From Corynebacterium variabile (GTDB taxonomy: Bacteria > Actinomycetota > Actinomycetes > Mycobacteriales > Mycobacteriaceae), in contig NZ_BJNT01000005.1 in assembly GCF_006539825.1 (NCBI RefSeq), positions 1-64,000 on the forward strand: 64,000 nt of DNA. Direction: 5' to 3'. Of this stretch, positions 63,845 to 64,000 are shown piece by piece. The notes beneath the pieces are model-generated. The model did no database searches, was not told where the DNA came from, and saw only the letters and a program-made list of their open reading frames with translations. The stretch's first letter is position 1. Each line of letters opens with the position of its first letter. A program made the position numbers and the translations under genes.

Positions 63845-64000
63845 TCCTTCTGCTCCCCCAGCGCCCGCACGCCCTCGGCGTGCACGTCGACTCCGCTGAC
63901 CTTCAGGTCACGGTCGTGTCCGGCGAGGACCGGCAGACCCTTTCGGACCTTGTCCACCCGGTTGGGGTCGATGTCGACGAGCAGCACCTGGGAGACATAG
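63841..64000 (-). CDS. Partial gene at the right edge, function unknown
   Basis: The last 52 codons of a leftward frame read YVSQVLLVDIDPNRVDKVRK, GLPVLAGHDRDLKVSGVDVH and EGVRALGEQKD before TAG. The composition is protein-like. Its stop overlaps the stop of the chimeric permease gene. The 5' part lies beyond the window, so I do not name it. Confidence 0.5.
   Translation of the reverse strand, partial: YVSQVLLVDIDPNRVDKVRKGLPVLAGHDRDLKVSGVDVHAEGVRALGEQKD

Overview
The window is bacterial chromosome, roughly two thirds G+C by eye, densely packed with genes on both strands. I see no rRNA, tRNA, insertion sequence, integrase, phage gene or CRISPR array. The gene families and control sites point to a high-G+C Corynebacterium or a close relative. 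These include class II aldolase followed by a DUF3151 gene, an McbR-like box in front of metE, HspR-type boxes in front of hsp20 and clpB, many start codons sitting 6-9 bases after a -10 element (leaderless starts), a GH76 mannanase-like protein and a tandem glycine riboswitch. The genus is my inference; no ribosomal gene is present to prove it.

Layout. 1-8 kb: purT, a small heat-shock gene with a HAIR-like operator, an ECF-type vitamin importer (S and T subunits and a duplicated ATPase) with an OsmC gene inside the operon, then metE. 8-12 kb: a PAS protein, an in-frame chimera of an OpuC-type permease with a YeiH-type membrane protein, a gene fragment, an acetyltransferase and a PtpB-like phosphatase. 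12-21 kb: a fatty/organic-acid CoA locus with two acyl-CoA ligases, a TetR regulator, and an SDR / acyl-CoA dehydrogenase / ACAD11-type kinase operon. Two near-identical 19-bp operators link the operon and one ligase gene. 21-27 kb: a compact operon of nucleoside hydrolase, two bacterial PH-domain membrane proteins and two proteins built from one, respectively two, copies of an unrecognised module. 27-34 kb: an Abi/HEPN protein, an Atl-like protein, purA, and a TPP-riboswitch-controlled thiamine-precursor ABC importer. 34-47 kb: housekeeping genes (fba, GH76, SpoU methylase, YhhN, pyrE), a protein with a 9-bp tandem repeat, and gcvPTH behind a tandem glycine riboswitch. 47-57.5 kb: SDR, EIIA-like and rhodanese-like proteins that lack their catalytic residues, a TRIC-type channel, an ABC-2 exporter with its two-component system, and clpB with a second HAIR-like box.

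57.5-64 kb looks like an eroding segment. It holds a methyltransferase remnant, a frameshifted FAD/NAD(P)-binding gene, a short luciferase-like protein, a chimera of a solute-binding lipoprotein with an NtaA-type monooxygenase, a globin/reductase that appears to lack the proximal heme histidine, and a chimera of an AraC cupin with a FecCD permease.

The most unusual observations are three independent in-frame chimeric genes in one 64-kb window, the module/PH-domain operon at 21-27 kb, and the two-operator regulon around the ACAD/kinase operon. Domain calls come from reading the translations and recalling family motifs; no database search was run.
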